From the NCBI RefSeq assembly GCF_934725225.1, contig NZ_CAKVAM010000001.1, positions 310,001-374,000 on the forward strand: a stretch of 64,000 bases of DNA, written 5' to 3'. Under the pieces are notes generated by a model. The model was not told where the DNA came from, searched no databases, and saw nothing but the letters and a program-made list of their open reading frames with translations. How positions within the stretch are numbered: the first letter of the stretch is position 1; every line of letters begins with the position of its first letter. The stretch is from an uncultured Treponema sp. (GTDB lineage: Bacteria > Spirochaetota > Spirochaetia > Treponematales > Treponemataceae). Positions 25,162-34,364 of this stretch are shown one piece after another. Made by a program: the position numbers and the translations under genes.

Positions 25162-27240
25162 TTATAGCATTTTATAGCATTTGAAGTTTTCTTTTTCACA
25201 TTCGTCCTTTTTAAAGCCGCATCTTGGAGCAAACGGACATCCGGGCTCAGGAGAAGCTGGATCTGTAACTCTTCCCGGAATGGAAGAAAGTTCCTGTTCC
25301 GTGTAGTGGCTTCCGAATTTCGGCGTGGAAGCTAAAAGTGCCTTTGTATAAGGATGCCGCGGATTTTTTATTATTTGGGCGGAAGTTCCTTTTTCCATGA
25401 TTAGTCCGCCGTACATTACGATTATGTTGTCGCAAAGTGAAGCTACAAGGTCGATGTTGTGGCTTATAAAAATTATTGAAAGTCTGCGCTTGTTTCTTAA
25501 GTCTGCCAAAAGTTCCACGATTTGCGCCTGAATTGTAACGTCGAGCGCAGTTGTAGGCTCGTCCGCAATGAGAAGGTCGCAGCCTTGTGCCAATGAAAGC
25601 GCAATGCTGATTCTTTGAAGCTGTCCTCCTGAAAACTGGTGCGGAAAATTTTTTAGGCGTTTTTCTGCGTCTGGAAGTCCGACTTCATTTAAAAGCTCCA
25701 CAGCGCGTTTTTTGCATTCTTCTTTTGAAAGCTCAGGTTCTGAATTCCTGAAAGTTTCTGCAAAAACATTTCCTATGCTTTGGAGCGGATCAAACGAGCG
25801 TCCGGGTTCTTGAAAGATGCAGCCGATTTTTCTTCCGCGCAATTCCCTGAACTGATCTTGCGAAAGTGAAGTAAGTTCGATGCCTTTAAAGAAAATTCTT
25901 CCTTCAACAAATGCGTTTCCCGGTAAAAGTCCTGAAATCGCTGTTGTGGAAACTGATTTTCCTGAGCCGCTTTCTCCGACAATCCCAAGAATTTCTCCGC
26001 GCTTCATTGAAAAAGTTACGCCGCGTACAGCCTGAATCTGAATGTTTTTGTTTCCTGTTGTAAGGTCAAAAGTTACAAAAAGATTTTGCACAGTTAAAAA
26101 TGAACGCTGAAGTTCCGCCATTGAAAATTCGCATTGAGCAGGATGTGTCTTGATTTTTTTTGCCAGCTGTCTTTTTTTCCAAGTTGGAAAGACTGAATGG
26201 AACGGATCGTAAAAATCTCGCAAGCTGTCGCCCAAAAAGTTGAATGCAAGCGTTACAGCAAGCAAGAGCCACACAGGAGTTAAGAGCCACGGAAAATTTT
26301 TGAGATTGTTTAAAGTTGAAATATCGCGGTTTATAAGCGAGCCCCAGCTTACGGCAGGATCATTTATTCCAAGTCCAAGATACGAAAGTGTTGTTTCGCT
26401 CATAATAAATCCTGGAATCGAAAGCGTTGTGCTTACAATAAGAAGGCTTGCAATCTGCGGAATTATATATTTGAAAATTATTACAAGCGATGGAGTTCCT
26501 TCAAGGACTGCGTTCTGAACAAATTCTTCACGTTTGATTGAGTGAATCATTCCACGCAAAGTCCGCGCGCTTCCCGGCCAGCCTACAAGAGAAAGAATTA
26601 CCGTGATAACCATGTAGGAAGTTCCAGAGTCCATGTTTGTGTTTAAAAGCGAACGCAAAAAAAGAATCAGGTAAAGGCTTGGAATGAGCATAAAAAATTC
26701 GCTGAACCGCATTATAAACCAGTCTGTTGAGCCTCCGTAAAATCCTGCGAGTCCGCCAAAAACTATTGCAAGAACTAATGAGACTGCGCTGGCAATAAAT
26801 CCAATCGTAAGTGAAATTCTGCTTCCGTATACGATTCTTGAAAAAAGGTCGCGTCCTAAATTGTCCGCTCCGATTAAGAATACCGGGTATTGGTTTCCGT
26901 TCGAATCAGGCTCTGTTCCAAAAAGATGAAGGTCGCACGGAATAATTCCAAGGACCTTGTATTTATGTCCATGCACAAAAAATTTCAGGTTGTGCCGCAA
27001 ATCCTTTACTTTTGCGTAATGCCAAGTTGTGCTTTCCAGAACTCTGAATTCACGGACTTTTAAACCTTTGGAAGTCAGCTCAATATTTGCAGGATGAAAA
27101 GTATCTTCCGAAAAAGATGCGGTCGCTGAATACGGCGCAAAAAATTCAGCAAAAATCATGACAATGTAAATCGCGGCAATCACGATTAAAGAGGCAAGCG
27201 CAACTGGTCGTCCTGTAATATATTTAAAAAGCTGCTTCAT
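25162..27240 (-). CDS. Fused oligopeptide ABC permease and ATPase (OppC-OppD)
   Basis: 692 residues, two proteins in one. Residues 1-~360 are an OppC-type permease: N-terminal helix, periplasmic segment, then the DLFSRIVYGSRISLTIGF motif and membrane helices, with the EAA-like loop (EGTPSLVIIFKYIIPQI). After a basic linker (KKRQLAKKIKTH), residues ~390-692 are an OppD-type ATPase: GESGSGKSV, FQEPGRSFDPL, FSGGQLQRISIALSL, LLIADEPTTALD, CPFAPRCGFKKDEC. There is no stop or internal ribosome site between them. Elsewhere these are normally separate genes. Confidence 0.92.
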   Translation of the reverse strand: MKQLFKYITGRPVALASLIVIAAIYIVMIFAEFFAPYSATASFSEDTFHPANIELTSKGLKVREFRVLESTTWHYAKVKDLRHNLKFFVHGHKYKVLGIIPCDLHLFGTEPDSNGNQYPVFLIGADNLGRDLFSRIVYGSRISLTIGFIASAVSLVLAIVFGGLAGFYGGSTDWFIMRFSEFFMLIPSLYLILFLRSLLNTNMDSGTSYMVITVILSLVGWPGSARTLRGMIHSIKREEFVQNAVLEGTPSLVIIFKYIIPQIASLLIVSTTLSIPGFIMSETTLSYLGLGINDPAVSWGSLINRDISTLNNLKNFPWLLTPVWLLLAVTLAFNFLGDSLRDFYDPFHSVFPTWKKRQLAKKIKTHPAQCEFSMAELQRSFLTVQNLFVTFDLTTGNKNIQIQAVRGVTFSMKRGEILGIVGESGSGKSVSTTAISGLLPGNAFVEGRIFFKGIELTSLSQDQFRELRGRKIGCIFQEPGRSFDPLQSIGNVFAETFRNSEPELSKEECKKRAVELLNEVGLPDAEKRLKNFPHQFSGGQLQRISIALSLAQGCDLLIADEPTTALDVTIQAQIVELLADLRNKRRLSIIFISHNIDLVASLCDNIIVMYGGLIMEKGTSAQIIKNPRHPYTKALLASTPKFGSHYTEQELSSIPGRVTDPASPEPGCPFAPRCGFKKDECEKENFKCYKML

Positions 27241-27246
27241 TTTGTT

Positions 27247-28224
27247 TTATTTTCCAATGGCAAATTTGCTTAGCGGAATTTCTTTTGAGCAAGACAAAGG
27301 CAAAGTTACTGATTTTAACTGCGGAAATGAAATGCCGCTTTCAAGCGCGAATGTCGGATTTGTGCCGGACTTGTTTATAATCTGCGTAATGAATTTTCCG
27401 GCTGTGATTGTGTTGACTGTGGCTGTGAGCGGAATTGTTCCGTCTGCAGAATTTATTTCGTTTTGAGCAACGTCAAGAGCTGTAAGTTCTTTTCCGCCTG
27501 AACTGATTTTGCATGAATTCAAAATGTATTTCCAGTCTGCGCCGCCTTCATTTTTTACATTCAAGTTGAAATTTATTTTTACATCCATGTTCACGTTGTC
27601 GAGCAAATTTTCTGCAATCGGTTTTCCAGAAGCCAGTGAGGTTGCCGCGCTTGCTGCTTTTACCGCTGAAATTCCGCTTTTTGTGAAAGATGAAATAATT
27701 TCTTTTACAGTCGGCAGAACAACTTTTGGACTTGAAAATGAAAAGCTTGGCTTGAATACAGGAACGTCAAAGTCTTTTGAAAACGGCAATGTTATTGAAG
27801 AAATCAGCGGAATATTGTCGATTGTCGCGTTTCCCGCTATTTTGAATGGAAGCGTTTTTTCAGATTTGAAAGTTTTTGCAAAGTTCAAAATTGAATCATA
27901 AGGAATTTTAAAGTTGAACGAATTTTCTTTTGTGGATTTTGCTGAAAGTGAAATTCCTTCGTCCGCGGTCAAAGTTGTAAAAGCTTCGCCGTTGCAAGTT
28001 ATGTCCGCCGCAAGTTTTGCAAGTGAAAGTGAAACCGGGTATGGGTTTTTGATTGCATAGTCGCATTTTAAAGTTATTCCTTCCAAATCGAGCGAAACAA
28101 ATGAAATCGAATTGAACGAAACCGACGGCTTTGGAATTTCCGTGGGAATATTGTTTGTTGAGCAGGAAATCTGAACAAAAGCAAGCAATGCGCTTGCGGC
28201 AATGGTAAGCAAAAGTTTTTTCAT
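27247..28224 (-). CDS. LEA-2/WHy-like lipoprotein embedded in the oligopeptide transporter operon
   Basis: 325 residues. Lipoprotein signal (MKKLLLTIAASALLAFVQISC). Two repeats look like LEA14/WHy beta-sandwich domains: CDYAIKNPYPVSLSLAKLAADITCNGE near the N-terminus and NLNVKNEGGADWKYILNSCKI further on, with the NPYP-like turn typical of that fold. Role unknown; it may assist the binding protein or be a fellow traveller. ATG 28224 has GGAG before it. It lies between oppB and the oppC-D fusion with gaps of 17 and 6 bases. Confidence 0.75.
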   Translation of the reverse strand: MKKLLLTIAASALLAFVQISCSTNNIPTEIPKPSVSFNSISFVSLDLEGITLKCDYAIKNPYPVSLSLAKLAADITCNGEAFTTLTADEGISLSAKSTKENSFNFKIPYDSILNFAKTFKSEKTLPFKIAGNATIDNIPLISSITLPFSKDFDVPVFKPSFSFSSPKVVLPTVKEIISSFTKSGISAVKAASAATSLASGKPIAENLLDNVNMDVKINFNLNVKNEGGADWKYILNSCKISSGGKELTALDVAQNEINSADGTIPLTATVNTITAGKFITQIINKSGTNPTFALESGISFPQLKSVTLPLSCSKEIPLSKFAIGK

Positions 28225-28241
28225 AAAGCACTCCAAAAAAA

Positions 28242-29336
28242 TTATTTATATCTGATTCTAGGATCTACAATTGCAAGTGTGATGTCTGAGATAATCATTC
28301 CTGCAAGAACTAGCGCGGAAACAAACATACTGTTTGCCAGAACAAGATTTACATCCTGCTGAGTTACAGCCTCGTACATAAGCCGTCCAATTCCCGGATA
28401 CGAAAAAATTATTTCCAAAATCAAACTTCCGCTGAAAAGGCTTGCAAGAAGATTTGCGCTTCCTGTTATATACGGATTAAGCGTATTTTTAAAAGCGTGG
28501 TTCAAGTAAATTCTGCGCTCGCAAATTCCTCGTGAACGAAGAGCCATGATATAAGGAAGTCCCATCTGGTCTAGCATTGTTGAACGAATCATTCGCATAG
28601 TTCCTCCGACTCCGCCAAGAAAAGAAGCAAGCAGCGGAAGAAAAATATGATGAACATAGCTGAACGAAAATTTCAGCGGATTTTCAGAGAATAGAAAATT
28701 CGGATAGCCAGTTACTGGAAAAAGTCCTGTTATCGATGCAAAAAGTTGCAAAAGAATTAAAAGCAAAATTCCCGGGAACGCATGAAAAAACAGCGCGAAA
28801 AAAGTTGCCGCCACATCGGTTCTTGTTCCGGCTTTGCTAGAAAAATAAACTCCGAGCAAAAAAGAAAATGACGTGATAAAAACAAGCGAAATCAAATTCA
28901 GAACTATTGAATTTTTAAGCCGCGATAAAATCAAAAAGCTTACCGGCGTTCTGGAAATTAGGCTGATTCCAAAATCATGGTTTACAAAAACTCTTTTCAG
29001 CCAGTCCAGGTATTGTGCGTAAAACGGCTTGTCCAGTCCAAGTTCTTTTCTAAGCTGCTGTCCTTGGTCGGTTGTAAAACTGTTGTCCTTTGAAATTTGC
29101 GACGACGAAACCGAAGTTGAATTCATGGAAGATGCGATTTGCTGCGTCATCATCTGGTCAACTATGTCTCCGGGAGCAAGTTCCATGAGCGCGAACATTG
29201 CAAGTCCCAAAAGAAAAAGAAGCGCCGCCATTGTTGCGATTCTTCCGGTTATAAAAGATGCGAGAGGACTTTGCTTTTTAAAGTAATTCCAAGGAAAAGA
29301 AATTGTTTCCCAAAGTTTTTTTAAAAATGCTGCCAT
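28242..29336 (-). CDS. Oligopeptide ABC transporter permease (OppB-like)
   Basis: 364 residues, six or so membrane helices; typical features are LAMFALMELAPGDIVDQMM in the first helix, LRKELGLDKPFYAQYLDWL, and the EAA loop region (ALRSRGICERRIYLNHAFKN). It pairs with the permease half of the fused protein at 25162. A long periplasmic insertion (~50-100) is Ser/Gln-rich. It starts nine bases after the binding-protein gene. Confidence 0.92.
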   Translation of the reverse strand: MAAFLKKLWETISFPWNYFKKQSPLASFITGRIATMAALLFLLGLAMFALMELAPGDIVDQMMTQQIASSMNSTSVSSSQISKDNSFTTDQGQQLRKELGLDKPFYAQYLDWLKRVFVNHDFGISLISRTPVSFLILSRLKNSIVLNLISLVFITSFSFLLGVYFSSKAGTRTDVAATFFALFFHAFPGILLLILLQLFASITGLFPVTGYPNFLFSENPLKFSFSYVHHIFLPLLASFLGGVGGTMRMIRSTMLDQMGLPYIMALRSRGICERRIYLNHAFKNTLNPYITGSANLLASLFSGSLILEIIFSYPGIGRLMYEAVTQQDVNLVLANSMFVSALVLAGMIISDITLAIVDPRIRYK

Positions 29337-29345
29337 ATTTTTTCC

Positions 29346-31169
29346 TTACTGAATCTTCGACAAGAAAATCCGTTTCGTCATTGCTCCGTTCATGTTGTCA
29401 TAAAAAAAGTTTGAAATATCCCATTTGCCTTGGAGCGCAAAAAAAGTTTTCATGCTTACAAGATAAATTATCGGGCATTGCTCAAGAATAATAGACTGAT
29501 ATTCGTCCCAAATTTTTTTTGCCTGATTGAAATCATTTGTAAAAGAGCCTTCGTTGTAAAGATGGTCAATTCTAGCTTCCCATTCAGTTGCCGGAGTTTT
29601 TTGCTCTGGATACCAAAGATGAAGATTTCCAGTTGAAGGCCAGACGTTGCTTCCTTGCGTTGGAAAAATATTCGCGCCAAGACCGATAAACACCGACTGC
29701 CAGTCATAAGTTGAAGTCAAAAGCTCAATCAGTTTTTGAAAATCAACTTGACGAACATTCACGGTTATTCCCACGCTTGAACATTCGTCCGCCACAATTT
29801 GTGCCATGTCGTTTGCGGTTGTGCTTGATGAAGCGATTGTAAGGTCAAATGAAATTTCGTTTCCAAAGGCATCGCGCATTGTTCCGTTTGAATCTTGGTT
29901 TATTCCGATTTTTGACAGAAGCCGCAAAGCCATTTCCTTGTCGAATCTGTATTTCAGCGTGATTGCTTCGTTGTAGTACGGATTCACGCTTGGAAAAAAA
30001 TTGTATTTTGGTTCGGCAAGTCCGCGGTAAGTCTGCGCAATTATTCTTTCGCGGTTTAAAAGGCAGCTCATTGCTTGGCGGAATTCTTTTTTTGTAAACC
30101 AGCTGTAGAAATTTTTTCCTCTGTTTTTTGGATTCTGATTGAACGTCCACATTGCAGTTCCGATTGAGCCTTCCGAGCGGAAAACTTTGTAAGAATCTTT
30201 TTGTCCGTTTATCACAGCGTCAACTTCTTCTGGAACTGGCGAATAGGATTCCAATTTTCCCTGCTTGAACAAAAGATATTCAGTCCGCGGATTTCCTACA
30301 ATTTGAACTGTTTTTGTATCTATGTAAGTTGTGGTTTTTCCTTGCGAGTCTTTTTCCCAGTAGTACGGATTTTTTTTGTACACGATTCTCTGACCCGGAA
30401 TATATACAGCTATGTACCATCTTCCCATTGAAGGAATTTCCCGGACATTGCACGAAGCCTTGAACAAATCTTTTACACCTTCTGCGCCTTTTTCTTCCTT
30501 TGCCTTTTTATAAATGAAAGCCGGACAAAAATTCATGTTTGTGGCAAGAAGCGGATCTGCTATAATCCGCGGAAAAACAAAGTCAAACTGCTTGTCGTTT
30601 ATTTTTACACATTCAATGCGCGCAGAACTTCCGTCTGGCATGGAAACAAACTGTCCGTTGTAGCCTGAGCTTTGGAACGCCGGATCTCCTGCAATTTCGT
30701 TGTACCAGAAAACAACATCGTCAGAAGTTACAGGAACTTTTTTGTCTGAGCCGTACCAAGTCCAGTAAAGATTTTCACGCAAAGTGTAATGAACGGTGAG
30801 CGTGTTTTTTTCTTTGTTTGTTTCTACTTTAAAGAATGCAGCTTTTGGAAACCATTTTTTTTCAGCGTTGTCATAATCTACAAGCGAATCCAAAGTCTGA
30901 TTTATAATTCCTGCGCTTTCTGCATCGCGTTCAGCAATATACTGATTGAAAGTTTTTGGGTCTGCATTTATTGAAGAAAGCCATTCGCCTCCTTCTGTTC
31001 CGTCTATAAATCCGCCGCCTTTCCATGGTTTGTAAAGCGTTTTTTCAAGAAGAAGCGAGCCTGAATTTTTTTTGTATTCCGCAATTTCTTCAAGTGTCAT
31101 TTCAGGAGATTTTTGTCCGCAGCTAAAAAACAAGCCGGCGCATAAAAACAAAGCAAATGTTTTTTTCAT
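29346..31169 (-). CDS. Oligopeptide-binding lipoprotein (SBP family 5)
   Basis: 607 residues. Signal peptide with lipobox (MKKTFALFLCAGLFFSCGQ), then a family 5 solute-binding fold: VHYTLRENLYWTWYGSDKKVPVTSDDVVFW and the later FNQNPKNRGKNFYSWFTKKEFRQAMSCLLNRERI region. It captures peptides outside the inner membrane for the OppBCDF complex below. It begins one base after the dnaX stop, so the transporter is co-transcribed with dnaX. Confidence 0.92.
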   Translation of the reverse strand: MKKTFALFLCAGLFFSCGQKSPEMTLEEIAEYKKNSGSLLLEKTLYKPWKGGGFIDGTEGGEWLSSINADPKTFNQYIAERDAESAGIINQTLDSLVDYDNAEKKWFPKAAFFKVETNKEKNTLTVHYTLRENLYWTWYGSDKKVPVTSDDVVFWYNEIAGDPAFQSSGYNGQFVSMPDGSSARIECVKINDKQFDFVFPRIIADPLLATNMNFCPAFIYKKAKEEKGAEGVKDLFKASCNVREIPSMGRWYIAVYIPGQRIVYKKNPYYWEKDSQGKTTTYIDTKTVQIVGNPRTEYLLFKQGKLESYSPVPEEVDAVINGQKDSYKVFRSEGSIGTAMWTFNQNPKNRGKNFYSWFTKKEFRQAMSCLLNRERIIAQTYRGLAEPKYNFFPSVNPYYNEAITLKYRFDKEMALRLLSKIGINQDSNGTMRDAFGNEISFDLTIASSSTTANDMAQIVADECSSVGITVNVRQVDFQKLIELLTSTYDWQSVFIGLGANIFPTQGSNVWPSTGNLHLWYPEQKTPATEWEARIDHLYNEGSFTNDFNQAKKIWDEYQSIILEQCPIIYLVSMKTFFALQGKWDISNFFYDNMNGAMTKRIFLSKIQ

Positions 31170-31170
31170 T

Positions 31171-32889
31171 TTACGCTCCTACGGTTATAGTTCCTTTAAA
31201 GACATCCCGGAGAATTTTTACTTCTGTTGGAATTTCCTGCTTTTTTTCTTCAACTTTTTTTGGAACAAACTGAATTTCAAAGCTTATTGTCCGTCCGTAA
31301 ACTTTTGAAAGATATTCTGAAATTTTAAAAGCCTGCTGCTGAATCTGCATCTGCTCAAACTGATTTTCACTTATTGCGCTCGCCTTGTTTTCTTCAAGCT
31401 TCCAATTTTTTGTCTGCATTAAAGTGCTGGCAAGCAAAGCATCGTCCACAGAAAAATCAGAAATCATCGCATCTTTTACTTTTTCTATGTCCGAAGTGTC
31501 CACATTTTTTGCCGCGGTTTCTTTTTGCTGCGGAATATCTTGATTTTGCTCTAAAGGCTTGGTTTCTGCCTCTGCTGAAAATTTTTCAGGCGGTTCAGCT
31601 CCGCCATCATAAAAAGAATCTTCGTCTTCTTCCAGCGCGCTGAATGTGGGAATTGGAGCGGGAACAGATAAAAACGAATTTCTTGGCGCGTTTATATTTG
31701 CCGGTTCATTTTTTTTTTCAGCGGGAATTTTTCTTTGCGCGCTTGAGTTTGCCAAAATCGGTTTTACAGCGTCAATTGCTTTTTTTACTTCCGCCGCGGA
31801 AACATAATCCTTGAGCCAGCAAAGCCTTGAAACCGCAAGCTCAAATTCGTACCGTGGACTTAAAGAATATCGCACGTCTCTGTAAAGCTGCATGAAAATT
31901 CCAAGAGCTCTTTCTGTCTGAACTGAATTCCAGGAATCCAGTACTTCCTTTGAAAAACGGTCTGCGCTTTGTCCAAGCAATGATTCTTTTTTTACGCCGC
32001 TTTTTATAAGAAGAATTGAGCGCAAATAATCCGCGCAGTTTGAAATAAGCTGTTCAATGCTTACTCCGTTCTGCAAATATTCATCAAGCTTTAAAAGCGC
32101 ATTTTCTGAATCTTTTTTTACGCAGAAACCGAATATTTCATTCAGGCGGTCAACTCCAACAAGTCCAAGCTTGTCGCGGATTTTTTCGTAAGTGATTTCT
32201 CCGCCGGAAAAAGCTGCAACCTGATCAAAGAGCGTGTACGAATCTCTCATGGAGCCGGTTGATTCTCTTGCAATCCAGTAAAGCGCTTCGTCTTCTGCCT
32301 TTATTCCAAGTTCGCTGGCGGCTTCTGCAAGCTGCTGTTTTACTTTTTCAATCGGAATAAGCCTAAAGTTGAACTGCTGGCATCTTGATTTTATTGTGGC
32401 TGGAACTTTCTGAATTTCCGTAGTTGCAAAAATAAAAATGCAGTATGGCGGCGGCTCTTCAATCGTCTTTAAAAGCGCGTTGAATGCTGAAGTTGAAAGC
32501 ATGTGTACTTCATCGATTATGTAAATTTTGTATCTGCATGAATTCGGCGGAAACAAAACTTCATCTTTTATCTGGCGAACATCGTTAACGCTTGTATTTG
32601 AAGCTCCGTCTATTTCAATTACGTCGAGCGAAGAACCAGCTGTTATTTCTTTGCACGCCGCGCATTCTCCGCACGGAAAAGCTGTAGGTCCTTTCTGGCA
32701 GTTCAGGGCTTTTGCAAGAATTCTTGCGGTTGATGTTTTTCCGCATCCTCTTGGACCTGAAAACAAATATGCGTGAGCTATTTTTTTTGACTGGATTGAA
32801 TTCTTGAGAGTTTCTGCAACGAATTCCTGACCAACAAGATTGTCAAAATTTTGTGGACGACGCCTTGTCGCCGTAACTTCGTAAGCCAT
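31171..32889 (-). CDS. dnaX: DNA polymerase III subunits gamma/tau
   Basis: 572 residues. AAA+ clamp-loader motor: GPRGCGKTSTARILAKALNC, zinc site CGECAACKE, DEVHMLSTSAFNALLKTIEEPP, and TTEIQKVPATIKSRCQ. After domain III (~370) follow a variable acidic linker and a tau-specific end. A run of seven A (T on the plus strand, 31780-31786) falls exactly at the domain III boundary; a -1 shift there meets TGA two codons later, which would make a ~372-residue gamma. It sits 38 bases after tonB and one base before the opp binding protein. Confidence 0.95.
   Translation of the reverse strand: MAYEVTATRRRPQNFDNLVGQEFVAETLKNSIQSKKIAHAYLFSGPRGCGKTSTARILAKALNCQKGPTAFPCGECAACKEITAGSSLDVIEIDGASNTSVNDVRQIKDEVLFPPNSCRYKIYIIDEVHMLSTSAFNALLKTIEEPPPYCIFIFATTEIQKVPATIKSRCQQFNFRLIPIEKVKQQLAEAASELGIKAEDEALYWIARESTGSMRDSYTLFDQVAAFSGGEITYEKIRDKLGLVGVDRLNEIFGFCVKKDSENALLKLDEYLQNGVSIEQLISNCADYLRSILLIKSGVKKESLLGQSADRFSKEVLDSWNSVQTERALGIFMQLYRDVRYSLSPRYEFELAVSRLCWLKDYVSAAEVKKAIDAVKPILANSSAQRKIPAEKKNEPANINAPRNSFLSVPAPIPTFSALEEDEDSFYDGGAEPPEKFSAEAETKPLEQNQDIPQQKETAAKNVDTSDIEKVKDAMISDFSVDDALLASTLMQTKNWKLEENKASAISENQFEQMQIQQQAFKISEYLSKVYGRTISFEIQFVPKKVEEKKQEIPTEVKILRDVFKGTITVGA
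31780..31786 (-). other. Candidate slippery site for gamma production in dnaX
   Basis: Minus strand GTA AAA AAA GCA (codons 368-371). A -1 shift on the A7 run reads AGC AAT TGA. The position, at the end of the clamp-loader part, is where other dnaX genes shift or slip. Confidence 0.45.
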
Positions 32890-32927
32890 ACGTTATAGAA
32901 TACATTAAAAAATCAATATTTACAACA

Positions 32928-33560
32928 TTATGTCAATTTGAATCTGACCGGGTATCTGTATCTTACTGCGCAAGGTTTTCCGTTGATTAATGCCGGGACG
33001 CAGTCTATTCCGTTGAACGCCGCAACTGCCGCTTCTGCAAATCCGTAGCCGGGATCTTTCAGCACGTTGATTTTTACAACTTTTCCTTTTGAATCGATAA
33101 AAAGTTCAAGCACAACAACGCCTTCAATTCCCTGTTTTTTTGCCATCTGCGGATAAGAAAGCCGGCTTAAAACTTTTTTTGAAGGAAACGCTGGCGCTTT
33201 TGAAATCTTGTGCTGAGGAACATATTCCGCGAACGGCTTAGGCTCAGTTTCTTCTTTTTGCTTTTCTGAAATTTCTTCGTCTTTTTTCTCCTCGATTTTT
33301 TCGCTTGCCTTTGGCGCTTTTTGTTTTGCCACTTCAACTTCTCTTTTTGGAGCGGACTTTGGCTTTGGCGGCGGCGGAAGATATTCCTGAATATCGACAA
33401 GCTTGAAAACTTTTGTTTCTATAAAATCTTCATCTTTGAGTTCTTTTTCAGCCTTTCCTTTAAAAAGACAAAACGCCCCGATGTGAAGAAGAATCGTTAC
33501 AATAAGTATGAGCGGCTTGTAGAATTTTTGGCAGAATCCGCAGAATTTTGCGTTTTTCAT
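32928..33560 (-). CDS. tonB: TonB energy-transducing protein
   Basis: 210 residues. One membrane helix (~14-34), a Pro/Lys/Glu-rich periplasmic spacer with LPPPPKPKSAPKREVEV, and a C-terminal TonB domain: YPQMAKKQGIEGVVVLELFIDSKGKV then PVRFKLT. It links the ExbB-ExbD motor to outer-membrane receptors. Last of the exbB-exbD-exbD-tonB set, seven bases after the second exbD. Confidence 0.93.
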   Translation of the reverse strand: MKNAKFCGFCQKFYKPLILIVTILLHIGAFCLFKGKAEKELKDEDFIETKVFKLVDIQEYLPPPPKPKSAPKREVEVAKQKAPKASEKIEEKKDEEISEKQKEETEPKPFAEYVPQHKISKAPAFPSKKVLSRLSYPQMAKKQGIEGVVVLELFIDSKGKVVKINVLKDPGYGFAEAAVAAFNGIDCVPALINGKPCAVRYRYPVRFKLT

Positions 33561-33567
33561 TTTTATA

Positions 33568-33966
33568 TTACAACTCCTTTACAACAAAGCTTACAACTCT
33601 GTGCTGAAGCGACTGCAAAACCGATACAACCGAATTCACATATTTATACGGCGTGTTTTTGTCGGCAATTATGTGAATGCGCACGTCGGGATGCTCGGCA
33701 ATTGCGGAGACAACAAGGGCTTCCAGAAGTTCCGGCGTTGCATTTTGCTTGTTTGCGCTTACAGTTCCGTCTTTTTGAATCCAGATTTCAAAGTTGTGTT
33801 CAAGACTTGTCTTTTGCAGCTGCTTTGCTTCGGAATATTCAATGTGTTCTTCATAACGCTGGTTCATAAGCGAAATCAGCATTATAAAAATCAGCAGGAG
33901 AAATCCTATGTCCGACATTGAGGATGTTGTTATGCTTGCTTTTCGTTTTTTGCGTTTTATGTTCAT
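33568..33966 (-). CDS. exbD: ExbD/TolR biopolymer transport protein, second copy
   Basis: 132 residues: short basic N-terminus (MNIKRKKRKASITTSSMSD), one membrane helix (IGFLLLIFIMLISLM) and a periplasmic domain ending near IRIHIIADKNTPYKYVNSVVSVLQ in outline. The conserved acidic residue that carries protons in ExbD appears as the Asp just before the helix (SMSDIGF). It overlaps the first exbD by four bases (ATGA). Confidence 0.9.
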   Translation of the reverse strand: MNIKRKKRKASITTSSMSDIGFLLLIFIMLISLMNQRYEEHIEYSEAKQLQKTSLEHNFEIWIQKDGTVSANKQNATPELLEALVVSAIAEHPDVRIHIIADKNTPYKYVNSVVSVLQSLQHRVVSFVVKEL

Positions 33967-34364
33967 ACACTGTCTTCCATTTTGAAGCAGAAGTTTTCTA
34001 TATTAAAGTTTCTTATTTCGTAAATCACATCGACTACATTTTGATATGGAGTTTCAGGATTTATTGAAAGAAGAAATGTCATGTTCGGCCATTCTTTTTG
34101 TTTTTCCTGAAGCGCGTTGCAAAGTTCTTCAAGGCTTGAATTTTTTCCGTCGAGAATTAAAGTTCCGTCTGCATTCAGTTTGGCTTTCATAAGATCGTTC
34201 TGCTGGACAACTTTCGGCTTTTCCTTTGACGGAAGATTCAGCACAAATCCCTTGTTTACGTTGAATCCTGCAATCACGATAAAAAACACAATCAAAAGAA
34301 AACTCAAATCCTGAAGCGAGCCTGAGCTTGTGTCTTCAAACGGACGTCTTTTGCTTTTAATCAT
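33963..34364 (-). CDS. exbD: ExbD/TolR biopolymer transport protein, first copy
   Basis: 133 residues from ATG 34364, which overlaps the exbB stop; the frame can be read from a TTG at 34376 but without support. Basic N-terminus, Asp before the helix (SLQDLSFLLIVFFIVIAGF), periplasmic domain ending TPYQNVVDVIYEIRNF. Two different ExbD proteins would form a heterodimer in the motor, as in some two-ExbD systems; this is inference. Confidence 0.9.
   Translation of the reverse strand: MIKSKRRPFEDTSSGSLQDLSFLLIVFFIVIAGFNVNKGFVLNLPSKEKPKVVQQNDLMKAKLNADGTLILDGKNSSLEELCNALQEKQKEWPNMTFLLSINPETPYQNVVDVIYEIRNFNIENFCFKMEDSV

Noticed and set aside
33321..33869. 182-codon plus-strand frame across tonB and exbD
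   Set aside because: It is antisense to well-supported genes, has no ribosome site, and is Cys/Phe-rich as expected of a mirror frame.
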